Assembly: GCA_030141605.1 (NCBI GenBank)
Contig: JAQGDQ010000105.1
Span: 1 to 64,000 of the forward strand
Source: Tubiluchus corallicola
Taxonomy: Eukaryota > Priapulida > Priapulimorpha > Priapulimorphida > Tubiluchidae
Direction: 5' to 3'
DNA: 64,000 nucleotides
The notes under the pieces were generated by a model. That model saw only the letters and a list, made by a program, of their open reading frames with translations. It did not search any database and was not told the origin of the DNA. Shown piece after piece: positions 24,994 to 37,300 of the stretch. How positions within the stretch are numbered: the stretch's first letter is position 1; every line of letters begins with the position of its first letter. The translations under genes and the position numbers were made by a program.

Positions 24994-25800
24994 AACTAGT
25001 TGACAATGTTTCTGACGTGTACAGAAACTGAAGATTTTGCAAACAATAGTTATGATATTGAGCCTTAAAAATGAAGAGATGACAGCCTTTGCTTGAAAGT
25101 TATTATTTCCACCCTGCTTGAATACATAGGAAGTGCATTTCTCAATGAAACCTCAACATGTAACTGTTTAGACTCTCACCCATGGGTCAAAGGTCAGCCA
25201 ATCTTAGCGTAACTTATATCATTCAGTTAGTCTCACTGAGACCTCTCATTTACTTTTTACAACAAGTTACTTTTGGTAGACCCTGTAAGGCATTTGTCCT
25301 CGACCCCAATTTTGCCCCTAACTAGTTCACAGGTTAACAATTCACACTGTAACCTATACCGTTCGATTCGCTTTATCAAGACATTTCATTTGATGTGCTA
25401 CTTGGTACTATTTGTGGACACTCGATGTATTTCTGTTTCCGACCCCCATTTTTCGGTTTTTGCCCCCTACTGGGGTCAAAGATCAACCAGTCTCGGCATA
25501 ACTTATACCATTCGGTTTGATTCGACATAACTTATACCATCCTCGACCCCCATTTTGCCCCCTAGCGGGGTCGCAGATTAACTATTCTCATTGTAACTTA
25601 TGCTATTTGATCCGCCTCATCGAGGCCTTTCATTTGATATGCTACAATGGCCACTCGTCACCACACTGTTGTACGTCCCCAACCCAGGGCTACCAACGCT
25701 CCGAGTTTGGTGACCCTAGCTTTCAAGGTTTAGGAGTTATTAAGCGTTAAAGTTGTGGAGAATAAATAAGAATAAATAAATAAATAAGAATAACACAATG
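24994..25800. repeat. Repeat element copy 2 (direct tandem duplicate)
   Basis: The start and end both match copy 1: GACAATGTTTCTGACG at the start, and CCACACTG-TGTACGT...CCAAC then GAATAAATAA at the end. It has fewer internal units (about 25240, 25381, 25625) and lacks about 480 bp present in copy 1. A more diverged third stretch lies at about 26215-26410. Confidence 0.8.
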
Positions 25801-26214
25801 AAAAACAGTAAAATTTTGCTATTGCAAAATCTTAACAAGCAGTATAATACACAATATATAAAATGATTAAATTCATATGGCGTTCCATACTGCAAAATTT
25901 GTGTTAATGTGCACGTGTTGTACCTCATAAATTTAACGGAGATTTCTTATCAACATAAGTTGCGGAGAAATCAGGGGTCGTGTATGCAAATATCCAAAAA
26001 TCAGACAGCTATAGTCGATGAAGACAGAAAAATGATTATTAGTAGTGAACGTTTTTGAGTCGTCGAAAATAGTGGTAAGATTCTGCTTCTGTCACGGGAG
26101 ACTGGATTTTAGGCCGTCAGCTTTTGTTTCGTGTTTACAAATAAAATATGTTTTCAAAATAATTGACAATATTTACGTACATAGTTTTAATTATATCAAG
26201 CTTGTCACTTTTTG

Positions 26215-26410
26215 ATCCGTCATCCCTCAGTCAAGGGTCAACTGCCTGCTTGTCAGTGTACACCACTGAATTTGTCTCATTTGGTCCTTGCATTTAGTAT
26301 GCCACAAGATACTAAAACTGGAGTTTGCTAGGTTTAACCTGTAACCCAGGGGTCAGAGATGGGTGTGACGCATACCACTCAGTTTGCCTCATCGAGTTCT
26401 TTCATTTCAA
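26215..26410. repeat. Diverged outlier of the 145-bp repeat family
   Basis: It carries the GTCAAGGGTCAACT-like and TTTGTCTCAT...TTTCATTT-like motifs of the 23639-25800 repeats at similar spacing, but strongly mutated. Confidence 0.55.
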
Positions 26411-27390
26411 AATGTACAAGCTACTGCTACTTGACATTGGCAGCATTAACTTATTCAATCCCAAATCTTGGTTCGCATTTCTTAACCGGGTTAGTGCACA
26501 GTTAACCGGGACCCTCTGAGTACTGAACGTGTTTTTGCACAGCACCATTCTTTCGCACACTAAAACACGCAAAAATGTGCCCTGCGTCATCCTTTTCTGT
26601 AACTTCGAAACTCCAGGCCTTTCTGCTAACCCAGAATGTGTTAGTTCTTTTTTAGTTCCTTGCTCTTTACTGCGGATTTCACAGAGCTTTGAACCACAGT
26701 TGCCAGAGGCCCAGCATCATGTTTTCCAGCTTATACATCTGGGGCCAATGTCCAAACTTGCTTTAAATTCGTTCAACCGTGAGCTTAGCTCATAAACTGT
26801 ATTTCCAAATTCAGTATTTTAAAGTACAACTCGCCGCTTTTTTGTGTTGTTGGTCAGGTGATCCGAAAAAGTCTGTTTTACGCTGTTTCATGGCCAACAC
26901 AAGTCTGACAGAAAAACATGCGCGAGCAGTTGCTATGTTCACTAGTAGATTCGTAAAACGTTTATATGTTGACTTTTGACAGACTCTGGACGTTTTTCAA
27001 CGCACAATTGACACAGACCCGGTAGTATTCACAATTCTTACAGCACATTCAAAGTCGCTTTGCATCCTTGACATTTATCTACATTTGTTACGGCGCTTGA
27101 TATAAATACTGGAGAAGAATGAGATCTTAGATTTCCATGCACTTGTGAAAGCGAGCTGCTGCTATTTGCAATACTATTATTTAATGCTTCACTCATGAGG
27201 AAAGTAGAGGTAGAAAAGAGTTGATATACGTATTATTGCTAGAGTTGATATATTATATACTAGCTCTTGTCAATGGTATAATGACTATTTTGTATCAGCT
27301 CTAGTTAGAGAGTATGGGCATAATTATTGAAAAAGCATTCGACGTGTGCAGAGCAATCCTGTTTTGGCAGATCGGGTGTTATTTCTATGA
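26411..27390. other. No recognised gene
   Basis: Intergenic sequence between the repeat array and gene B. The short ORFs have no supporting context. Confidence 0.4.
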
Positions 27391-27627
27391 ATGTCCAGCT
27401 GCATATGTATTGAAGTTCTTGGAAAGCAGATGGTACCATATGAAGGTCTGTGTCGAGACGAGTTACAATGGCGTTGGGAACTACAAAACAAAATACAAAT
27501 ATCAGAATGGATAAAAATGAATGGAAATTCATGTAATCAAAAACATTTTTCAAACCTTCATATCCAAGAACACGAAGGTAAAATCAAGGTACAAGAAGAT
27601 AGACGAACTGACTCACTGGAGATTTAG
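27391..27627 (+). other. Unexplained 78-codon ORF, possibly a coding remnant
   Basis: An ATG-to-stop frame with a hydrophilic, Trp-containing C-terminal half (LQWRWELQNKIQ, then Lys/Glu-rich). The composition looks more protein-like than neighbouring ORFs, but overlapping frames on both strands are also open and no domain is recognised. Confidence 0.18.
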
Positions 27628-28170
27628 GGGATTCAAATGATTAGTACATCTGAAATTTCATTTCAGTCTAACTATTAATGTAACAACAATACTAGTTTTT
27701 GGGCATTGTGAGCATTTGCAGACAGGGGTCTTTCTTTTTGGAACCTGATACCGTCATTAGTTACGCTGTTACAGTAAAAGTTACCAAATGGTTTCTAGTG
27801 TGACATTATACTTGTGAAAGAGGAAGATCTCGTACTAGTAAACTTTGAGTCGTACGTGATAGTCTCAAGGCTTTAATCGCCAAATGACACGTTCGGAATG
27901 TAACGGAGCTATCATTTATTTGCTATTCAATAATGCAAATTTTAGCATTCACGATGGGGCGTATTCCAGACGTATTTGCAGATCAGACAGATATTTTATG
28001 CGTATTTAAGTAACTCCATCAAGCATATTTTAATCGGTATCGAGTTACAAAATGGTAACATTTGTCTCTGCACACTGAACTGGAGACTAAAATTGTACTA
28101 AATTTCCTCTTTCTGAAATCCCACACATTGGATCAGTAGGGTCCCTGACATATAGTTTTAGTTTACTTGC
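27628..28170. other. No recognised gene
   Basis: Intergenic sequence before the gene B upstream block. I see no feature. Confidence 0.45.
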
Positions 28171-28287
28171 TTTTAGGACAAACATATAGCAAAATGTAAA
28201 TAATATGTAGGTATAAACGGGACCAGCTAACATGTGTCGCGAGACAAGGTCTGGTAACTTTAGAAACTACTACACTCTTTCTTTCAG
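28171..28287 (+). promoter_or_regulatory. Conserved upstream block of peroxidase gene B
   Basis: It begins TTTTAGGACAAACATATAGC and is shared with 6637 and 8243. A TATA-like TATAAAC lies near 28212. It ends with CTCTTTCTTTCAG, a strong 3' splice-like tract whose AG (28286-28287) is 14 nt before the ATG. Confidence 0.55.
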
Positions 28288-28301
28288 GACAGCATATCAA
28301 G

Positions 28302-31300
28302 ATGAATATTCGAAGGTACGTAGTTGTTTACCTAAATTTATTTAGCAAACAACTTGTTTATCATTTGGGTTGCAATAACACGAGAAATTTCACACGTTCT
28401 TGTCACATATTACTTAGAGTGCATGATAAAAATTATTGGAGTTTTACTACGCCTTTGATCTCGTTTGCATATAATTACAGATTTATTTTACCTTGATGAC
28501 TAAAAATGAAATGCAGTGCCCATAACTAACTATTATGTCAATGTTTCCACTAAAGCAGTAAAACTTTTGTTAGACTGATAGTTATTTAGAGCTATAATGC
28601 TACAAATAAATGAAAATTAAATTTACAGGACTACTGATCTAATGACTAGTTACGTACGATTTTTGCGATATAGCAGTTTGGCTTTTAGTTGTACGGTATA
28701 TGGTTTCCTATGGGTGCTCCTGGATGTTTACTATTTGTAGAGATGTCTGCGTAGTGCGTTATGTGCATCTATTTTGCATTGCTTTTCGAATGCTGCGTAA
28801 GTATCTAATGGCACATTCAGACGTAGAGACTTCTCTCGCAACTTGTTGAGCAACTTCTCTCTGAGAGCAAACTTGCAACGTGTGAACGTTTGGCAACTTC
28901 TCTCGCAATTTGTTGCGCAACTTCTCTGTGAGAGTAAAGTTACAACGTGTGAACGGCTTGGCAACTTCTCTCCGCAACTTATTGAGCAAGTTAACTCTGA
29001 TAAACTTTCGCTGGTTTTTCTATAAGTTGCGGGGAAAGTTGCCAAACCGTTCACACGTGCGACTTTACTCTCAGAGAGAAGCGCTCAACAAATTGCAAGA
29101 AAAATCTCTACATCTGAACGCGCCATAATGAATAACAAAGGGCCAAAGATGTTAGTGCAAAAGATATAGGGCCCACAGGAACTCCCCATTCTGAACATAT
29201 TATGTCAGATTGTTGGGCTTTGCTCTTTCTTTTCGATTTAATACGTTATCTTTTACTATGTTAATTGAGTAGTTATGAAATCATGTTGTCCTGAGTTTTT
29301 GCATAAGGTGACATGAAATGTTTTATCACTGCATTTAACTGACTTTATTAATGTCTCAGTTTAGCACTCCTTTGACTGCGAAAAACTAACTACATAATCA
29401 TTTCGGCTGTTTAGGCTCATTTAAAGGTCGACATAATATTACTTGCATTCGTTTCCTCATTTGAATATTCGCCACTCATGTTCACTAGCTCATGAGTACC
29501 CCGTGTAATACACTTAAGTGTAATAATAAACAATGAAAATAATTTCAGTTGGCACCATTTTATATAGCACTCGTCTAAGATGGCAATGGAATCGCAGCAT
29601 TATAACGCTTTTCGGTTTTTATTTGCTTAGGAAATAATCCCAAGTTTTCACGCGATCTGCAATGTCATCTACTAAAATAATTTTTGGAATAATAAATACG
29701 TAGTATAGATTACCTTTATGCGTGCATCTAGTCTCTGTGTTTTAAGAGGTTTGCTTATCTTTCGACTGGAATTTACCTTTTGACTTAACAGGGTGCTCTT
29801 TTTTGTCATCCTGGGGTGTTCCGTTTTTGGCATCATCAACGCCAAGCGAAAGAAAGAGGAAATAGAAAGGATAGAACAGCAAGCCAGAGTTAACGTCGCC
29901 CATCGTACTTCGCAACGCCACTTTACAAGTAGCAAACGAACAGGTTTGTACGAATCTAATACAGTAATTCTAATTCTACAGTAACAGGAAGTCAAGGGAC
30001 CATAAACACTAGTGCTCCATTTGAATCGGAAATTCAGAACAGCATAAAAAAAATTATGGAACACAACATGCTCTCACTATTAACAATGTAATTTAGCAAT
30101 AAAATACAGCCCTTCCTCACTACTCGCGAACTGTGGTGGACTTTCCTCACAAAAGTAAGGTATCCGACTTGCCACTGGATTAGTTTCTGATCGAAACTAT
30201 TTCCACTGAAAGTTTTGGACTTGACAGATTTGACACAGAGCATTTTTTACAAGGCTGTATATCAGACAAAATAAGACCAGGACACTTTCATGAACTCGAA
30301 GTAAGATTAGAATGTGTAGTGAAGACATTTAACTGCAAATGCTTGTGCTGATGTTGGAAATGCATGTGTTATTTCCAGAGTGACAAAATCAATTCGCAAA
30401 ATCAGTTGCAAAATTATTAGAAGAGTGCTTTGAAAAAAGTGGCGAAAATAGGAACGCCTACTAGTACAGTAGTTCTTTTCAATTTCGTCTAACTTTACCA
30501 ACAGAATTGCCAAAGCTTCTAGTTCATCTGTACAAATTTTCAAACATTTTGCTTTGTTTGCTAGAAAAACAAAAAAAATACAGTTAATACTGACTTATGA
30601 AGCACCCTTAAGTTACAAAATCGGATAAAATACAATAAATAGTATTGACCAGTTGGTGTATATTACATAATAATGCATCATTAACGTCCGGTTGCGGAAC
30701 GCGCGAAAGAGCTATGGATCATTCATTGCCGCAAAAAACGATACATTATAATGATTTTAGAGCATGAAACAACTGTTGTAAGTTCAGAAAATTCTGGACC
30801 TATATGCTGTCGCCAGATTTGGATGCAGATTAGGATTAAGTCGAGCGCTTGTGTATATGCCGTTAGGCGCATTTCAATTTTTATTATAACTGAAAAAGGA
30901 CCTTAAATGACATTAACAAAATTGTGAAAGTTAAATAAATTGTGCCCTCCGAGTATAACTGCACAAACTCTTTATATATAGCTATCCTTTGGCGATAAAT
31001 TAACAATTTAATTCTTATGGTAGGAAATATCTTGGAATGTCCAATGGCGAGAAAGTCGAAAAAATTTCACAAAGCCAGTGATAAATCAAAGGGAAGATCA
31101 ATCCTTGCTGAAATAGCCCTGGAGACCACAAGAATACTTATCTCACAGTGAGAATATTTATTGCACTCTAAATAAACAGCTCATAGCACAGACAATGTGT
31201 TTTTAGATAGAGGCTAGGTACTTCTAATTTAAAAGGCATGTGGAAAATATATATTTTACCTGAAAATTTTCGTGAAAAGTTTCGTGAAAATTTGTTAATT

Positions 31301-34300
31301 TAAATTTTAATGGTCGTAGTGCTTTTGAACAAGGTATCCTTGATTACAGCAATAGGAAACAGAGCTCAACGGGCTGAAGTTGCTCGGACATGATAGCTCA
31401 TGGGAATTCGAGTCCCTTTGGCTTGTTATTGGCTACGTTGGCTTCTAAAATAATGATTTTTCAGAAGTGTTGTTGGTAACTTCATTTTGGACTGCTATCA
31501 ATTGGAAAATTCTGTCGTAGAAATTTTTTTCACTATGGCTGTCGTGAAAACTCTAAGCCTAAACAAACTGTAGTTGATGTAGTAGTTTTTCAATAAGCTA
31601 AACTTTTGTAAAGTACGAAGTAAACCAAATCTGAGAAAGAAAACAAAATTCATAGCCTGTGCTCAACGCTTTGAAGCTTAATTTGCAAAAAATTCTCCCA
31701 CTTTATTCGCGATTTGCTCCTCGAAAACGTTTTTCTCGCAAACTAATTGATTCTTTTTTCAGAGGAACAGAGGACGCATTTGGTATTAGTCTCAAAGCCA
31801 CCGTAGATTGTAACCCTAGCTTAGATTGTACTGAAGCAGCAACTAGCCGGTACAGGTAAAAAAAACACCACTGAATTGAAATCATACGTTAGCTTAATTT
31901 TACACGCTTGGATTTGAAAAGTTATTTCCCTGACGTTGGAACTTTTCATCTGTACTATATTTTAACTGATAATTGCTAATGAATGTAAACTTCACCGTAA
32001 TAAAAATTTTCTATCAAATTAATATAGAACATACGATGGATCATGTAACAATATCAATAATCCGACTTGGGGACAAGCTGTGATGGCTTACCGCAGGCAA
32101 GTTGAGGCAGACTACTGTGATGGAAGTAAGTTGTAAACTGTATAATTATGGGCCTAAGTACATATGCCAACCTAGTCTATGCTAGACAACAACGACGATA
32201 ACGACACCAACACAACAGCAACGACAATAACAAGAACAACAATATTAAATCCTTTAAATGCTTCACGGTACATTATCAGCTTACTTTACTGTAGGAAAAT
32301 GCTTTTGCACAGGCTTGCCCCAATCGAAGTTTTAACAAATATCTTTCTATTTTCATTAAAGTAAGTGAACCGCGTTGTAGAAAACTGAGCGATGGCAATA
32401 GCGAAGCTCTTCCGAATGCTCGCAAGATATCTGTTACATACCATGGCCTCGATGTAACATTCACTGAAGATGACTCCCTGTTTTTGATGCAGTGGGGACA
32501 GTTTTTGGACCACGATATCACCCACACACCAACTTATGACGATCCAGGTCGTACGTATAACTTTTTAACATTTAACAAATTTATGCAATAATTATAATGG
32601 ATTTGTATAAAATAATGTATGCAAGTAATCAAATTTTAGGAATTTATCAAAACAGTAATATTCCCCGAGAATTTCACACTTCCGTTAACAAAATTGCAAT
32701 TTATTTGTTGTGTTACAGTATACGTGGTCAGGGCCGGTGCTACCATTGAGCAAATTAGGCAGCCGCTTAGGGCGTTGACCTCAGTGGGGCGCAAAACGGA
32801 ATCTTAAAAATACAAATTGTTGAACTAGTGAACTATTGTCATTGTTATAATCGTTTTGGTAATTAGTATTCTTGGGCATGTACATTTTATTGTATGCTAT
32901 AATTTTATTTGTATTTTAAATACTTATATTTTAATTCACTATATTACACTCGTAGTTCTCGCACATTTCTTGCACTTGCCATCTAGCAGTGTAAGTCTTT
33001 TACTATAGGCACGGTTAATGATATGACACATTGTACGATATTTATAAATCCATTCTCGTATTTTTCTTTTTATTTTTTAAGTTTTATATTTTTATTTATT
33101 CTTTGTTTTTAATACAAAAACGTTATATTATATGGTATTTGACAAAAAATGTTGGATTTTGCAGTTGCATGCTGTCCACTCGACGAGACTGGAATGCAGC
33201 CCAGTGACAAATGTTATTCAATTGATGTAGATGAGAACGATCCTTTCTACGGTGGTAAACCAGATTTTGAATGTATCCCAATAGTTCGTTCAATGCCCGG
33301 ACAGTGTGAAACAGGTAACAGAAGCATGTTAAATTTTGTCCCGCTTTGGCAATTAAAACGTGTAATAGTAAGAAACGCTAAAAAATTTAGTTTTAAATTA
33401 TTTTGTAATCGTTTGACGTTTTACTAGGCAGCCAAAGCAATTTTTTGAAGCAGCATTTGATTCGCAAAACTGTTTTGCGTTTTTATTTCTTCTTTTGAAA
33501 TTTTCCTGCGTTAGTCTTAAGGCTACACCAAAACGTCTTGAAAACATTTATTTTGCTTTAGGTCCCCGGGAGCAACTAAATCAAATCACTGCATACATAG
33601 ATGGTTCTGTTGTGTATGGATCAGACCTGGACACTGCAAACCGACTGCGTGAACATAATGCTGGTGAGATATTACTGAGGAACTGATGAAGCTAATTTCA
33701 TTCTGTGGAAACTTTATTTAATGTGGATTAGCTAAAGAGTTACGCAACTGAAAAATAATATTTCCACTATGTTAGCCTGTACTTAAAATGTGCACTGGAA
33801 ATTGACAAAATATAAAAGGCTGTTTAAATGAACTGGCAGTTATCAATGCCTCGCTGACTAGATAATGAGTAAGAAAGCCAGAATTAATAAATCATAGTTG
33901 TTTATACTCAGCAACAATTAAGTTAGAGGCTAGTGAATCGATGAAAAATGGAGACGCTGAAAATGTATGAGTCAGTTGGGCTTCAACAAGAAGCACCGAG
34001 ATTAGAACGCTTTGGGTTAATTTTTGTTGGTCAGTAATAGCCAGGTTAATAAGTACTAGAATAGGTTTTATAGGATATAGAATCTTGGTAACTGCTGTTG
34101 GGTATTTGGTGTTCACAGTCAAGTTGAACTTTTTAATATTGGTAGCTTATTAAATCACAAAGTGAAACCACTTTTGAAGCCAAGCACTACGTTTCAAAAA
34201 TAATGAATCAGGTATAATCAGCAGGTTCCATCACAAAACTACATATGTGCTTTAAAAAAATTTGTTGCAATTATCAAGGGCTAATGAAGACAAGTGAAAT

Positions 34301-37300
34301 TGCTGGAGGGCGGCCAGTTTTACCTAAAAGCGAAATTGATGGTAGTTGCCAAGATGCTAATGGCATTGCTATTGCGTGTTATGACGGAGGTAAGAAACGT
34401 GTTAAAGTGAAGCCTGTTATAAAATTTATATCAAATTCGCCTTTCGTGTAAGTGAATTTATACAAGGTTGTGCAATTCGTTATTATAGTACAATAAGTTA
34501 CTCGCATGATGTGCACTGCAAATGTTTTTTAACAATATATCAGCTTATGTAAAATTTTTTATAAGCCTCTGAATGGTAACATTCCACCGCCGATGAAAGC
34601 TTATAATTGCAGAATAAATGTAAAACTATGTTTAAAGAAAAATTATAACAGATTGCAAAATAGCTGGGAAGTACAGGGTTGCCATGGATATTATATTTTT
34701 CATCAATATACATATCCACTTCCATAGATTTTACGGTGATAATATCCATTCATATCCATGCATGCAATACATATACATGTATATTACAGGCAAAGTATGA
34801 AACCAGACATTATACAGAATGCGGAGTGCCAAAACAAACTAGGCAAAGTGTCTAGAATAATTTTTCTACAAGTTTGCTAAGCATTATAACGCAATTTTTT
34901 AAAGCAAACTAATTTTTAGATTTTGGGTGTTTTTTTAGCTAATATAGAAATAAAACAGATAGTCAATTGATTTGCTGTAATTTTCCTAGGCATTTTATAT
35001 AATTTCATTAAAATTTAGGAAGAATGTTTGAAAAAGTCGTGTTTCGGTGTGCTTGCAAGTTTAAAGGGTACATATGTTCGTTCGTTCACTGATCTTTTCA
35101 CGTGTCAGCGAATTTAGGTTTCTCCCGATGTCGCTCCTTCTCTGTGGTGGCGACGTTGATGACGTAAGAAAACAATTCTTGCTTGAAATATTCAGCGACA
35201 CAGACGGCGTTCGAGAGTTGGGAAAGAGTACAATTGAGCTTGTCGCGTGGTCATTTTGCCCTGCTGCTTATTTTTCTTCTCTCTTCCTCCTTTGCCTTCG
35301 AAAGGCTGGGTTATATTGTGGATGGTCCTATGCCTGATGGAATCCCGCATAGCCGTTGGGCTTCATTTTCGAATGTTTCAAATTTGATTCCTGCTTGCTT
35401 TGCTTGAACGTTGGTATTAATCGGTCTTTGTTTTTGTGGTCTTTTGCCAGTTACGAGTATACTAAAGAGAATTTGGTGATGAAACTTGGTCTTGTTCATT
35501 TGATGCATTGTTGTTGATGTAGTAGTCGCATTTGATATACATGAGAAAGCAAAGTTTTTGCTAATGGAAATGTTGAGCTTCCAGATGTTACGATAACAGA
35601 GGGTCCAAGTTTTGCAGCCATATAGCAAGATTGAGATGACAACAGCTTCATCATTTCGCAAGTTTCTCAAAAGTCACGCGAGCTGTTTGTTACGCCGTGT
35701 CTTTCTTGGAAGTCAGTTTAACAATTAACTCCGCCCGCTTACTTGAATTACTTACTTAATTAAGTACATCTTCTATACATTCTATGCAATACTCAGGTAA
35801 TGTACAAAATATCTCCGAAAAATTTGGTTCAACATGAATTATGTTCATTTTCCAAAATCTTTTTACGCATTCTAGGAATATCCTAGTTATTGCGCATTTA
35901 TTTTTCACTTTTCTTGAAATACCTAGGTATTTTATAAAGTGTCTAAATTTTGCACATTGCCTGTAAGTTATATACTGCCTATCCTGTAAACATATGTCTT
36001 ATGAACATATGTCAAACACAACTGGTTTCTACCTTCTACTAATATTAAAATATACGAAATTAAACCAAAAACTTTTTTAATGAAATGCACTTTCGTTATT
36101 TTTCTAGACTATAGAGAAATATATATAAATGTCATCATTGCGTACATTGTTGCGCCGCCATTTCACAAAAACCAATAAAACGCACGCAAGTATGGACGTC
36201 CCACAATTTTTTCCTTGAAATGCAGCAAAATTACTGTCGGCTTCTCCAGGACATAATTGAAAACGGATGTGTTTAATCGTTTCAATATATGCTCAATAGA
36301 TTTCTGGATGGTCGCTTTCTTTACAGGAGACGAAAGAGCCAATGAGCAGCTTGGCTTGCAAGTCCTCCAAGTTCTTTTCCTCAGAGAACACAATCGCATT
36401 GCAGCAGCCATTGGTGAAGAAAAACCTGAATGGGAGGATGAAAAGATTTTCCAAGAAGCAAGAAGAATTCTTGGCGCAGAACTACAGGTGCGCTTACTAC
36501 TTTAGTGCAACACGCATAAAACTGGGCATACCTAATTTCCTATGTATATACATGTATATATACACCCGCTTCATAAATAACACAATACATAATAAGGTTT
36601 ATTAAGTTTTTATTAGAAACATTAGATTTTTCTAATAAAAATTAAATAAATTTTTTGATACATTGGGTTGTTTATGAAACAGCTATTGTTCTTACTATAA
36701 AAAATTTGAAAACTTTCGCACAAATATAAAATTGTACAAAATTATATAGAAAAAATTACATAGAATACTAAAGTTCCTTTTGGAAAATATTGTATTATAG
36801 GTTATTACGCAGCAAGAATTTTTGCCTGGAATTTTTTCACGCGAAGACATAAAGAGATTTCATTTAGATTCAGCAAGCTATCTCGGATACAGTGCCACTA
36901 CTGATGCTACCATAGACAATTCTTTCTCCACTGCAGCTTATAGGTAACCGTGAAAAACCAAACACAAGATGTGCAATGCACGGGTGCTTATTTTCAAATT
37001 GTTATTAACGCATTTAGTGTGATTTGGTTTACGGAATCAAATTTTGATAAAATGCTTGATAAGTACTGTTTGTTAATATTAGAAAGAGACATGCATTTAA
37101 ATTATTTTAGGCAACATGATGTGGCAACACCCTTACTACATGCGTCGGTTTGGCGACGAAGACAAAACTGTTTCAGTTATCATATGGGATATTTTCTAAA
37201 ACCTGCAGCCTATAGAACTCTGATATCATCTAATATCTTATTTAATAATAGATGAACAATTGTGTGACCTCATACTCACAATTTTTAGATTTGGACACTC

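Noticed and set aside
28759-29128. Several ORFs with repeated KLREK / NKLR segments
   Set aside because: They are readings of the internal tandem units of the MITE at 28809-29125.
29672-30064. 130-codon minus-strand ORF
   Set aside because: Lies opposite gene B exon 2, which has a phase-matched spliced reading and a signal-peptide sequence.
32551-32551. Alternative exon 6 donor of gene B at GTCGTA, three bases earlier
   Set aside because: In phase but a weaker donor, and it would shorten the protein by one codon relative to gene A; GTACGT was preferred.
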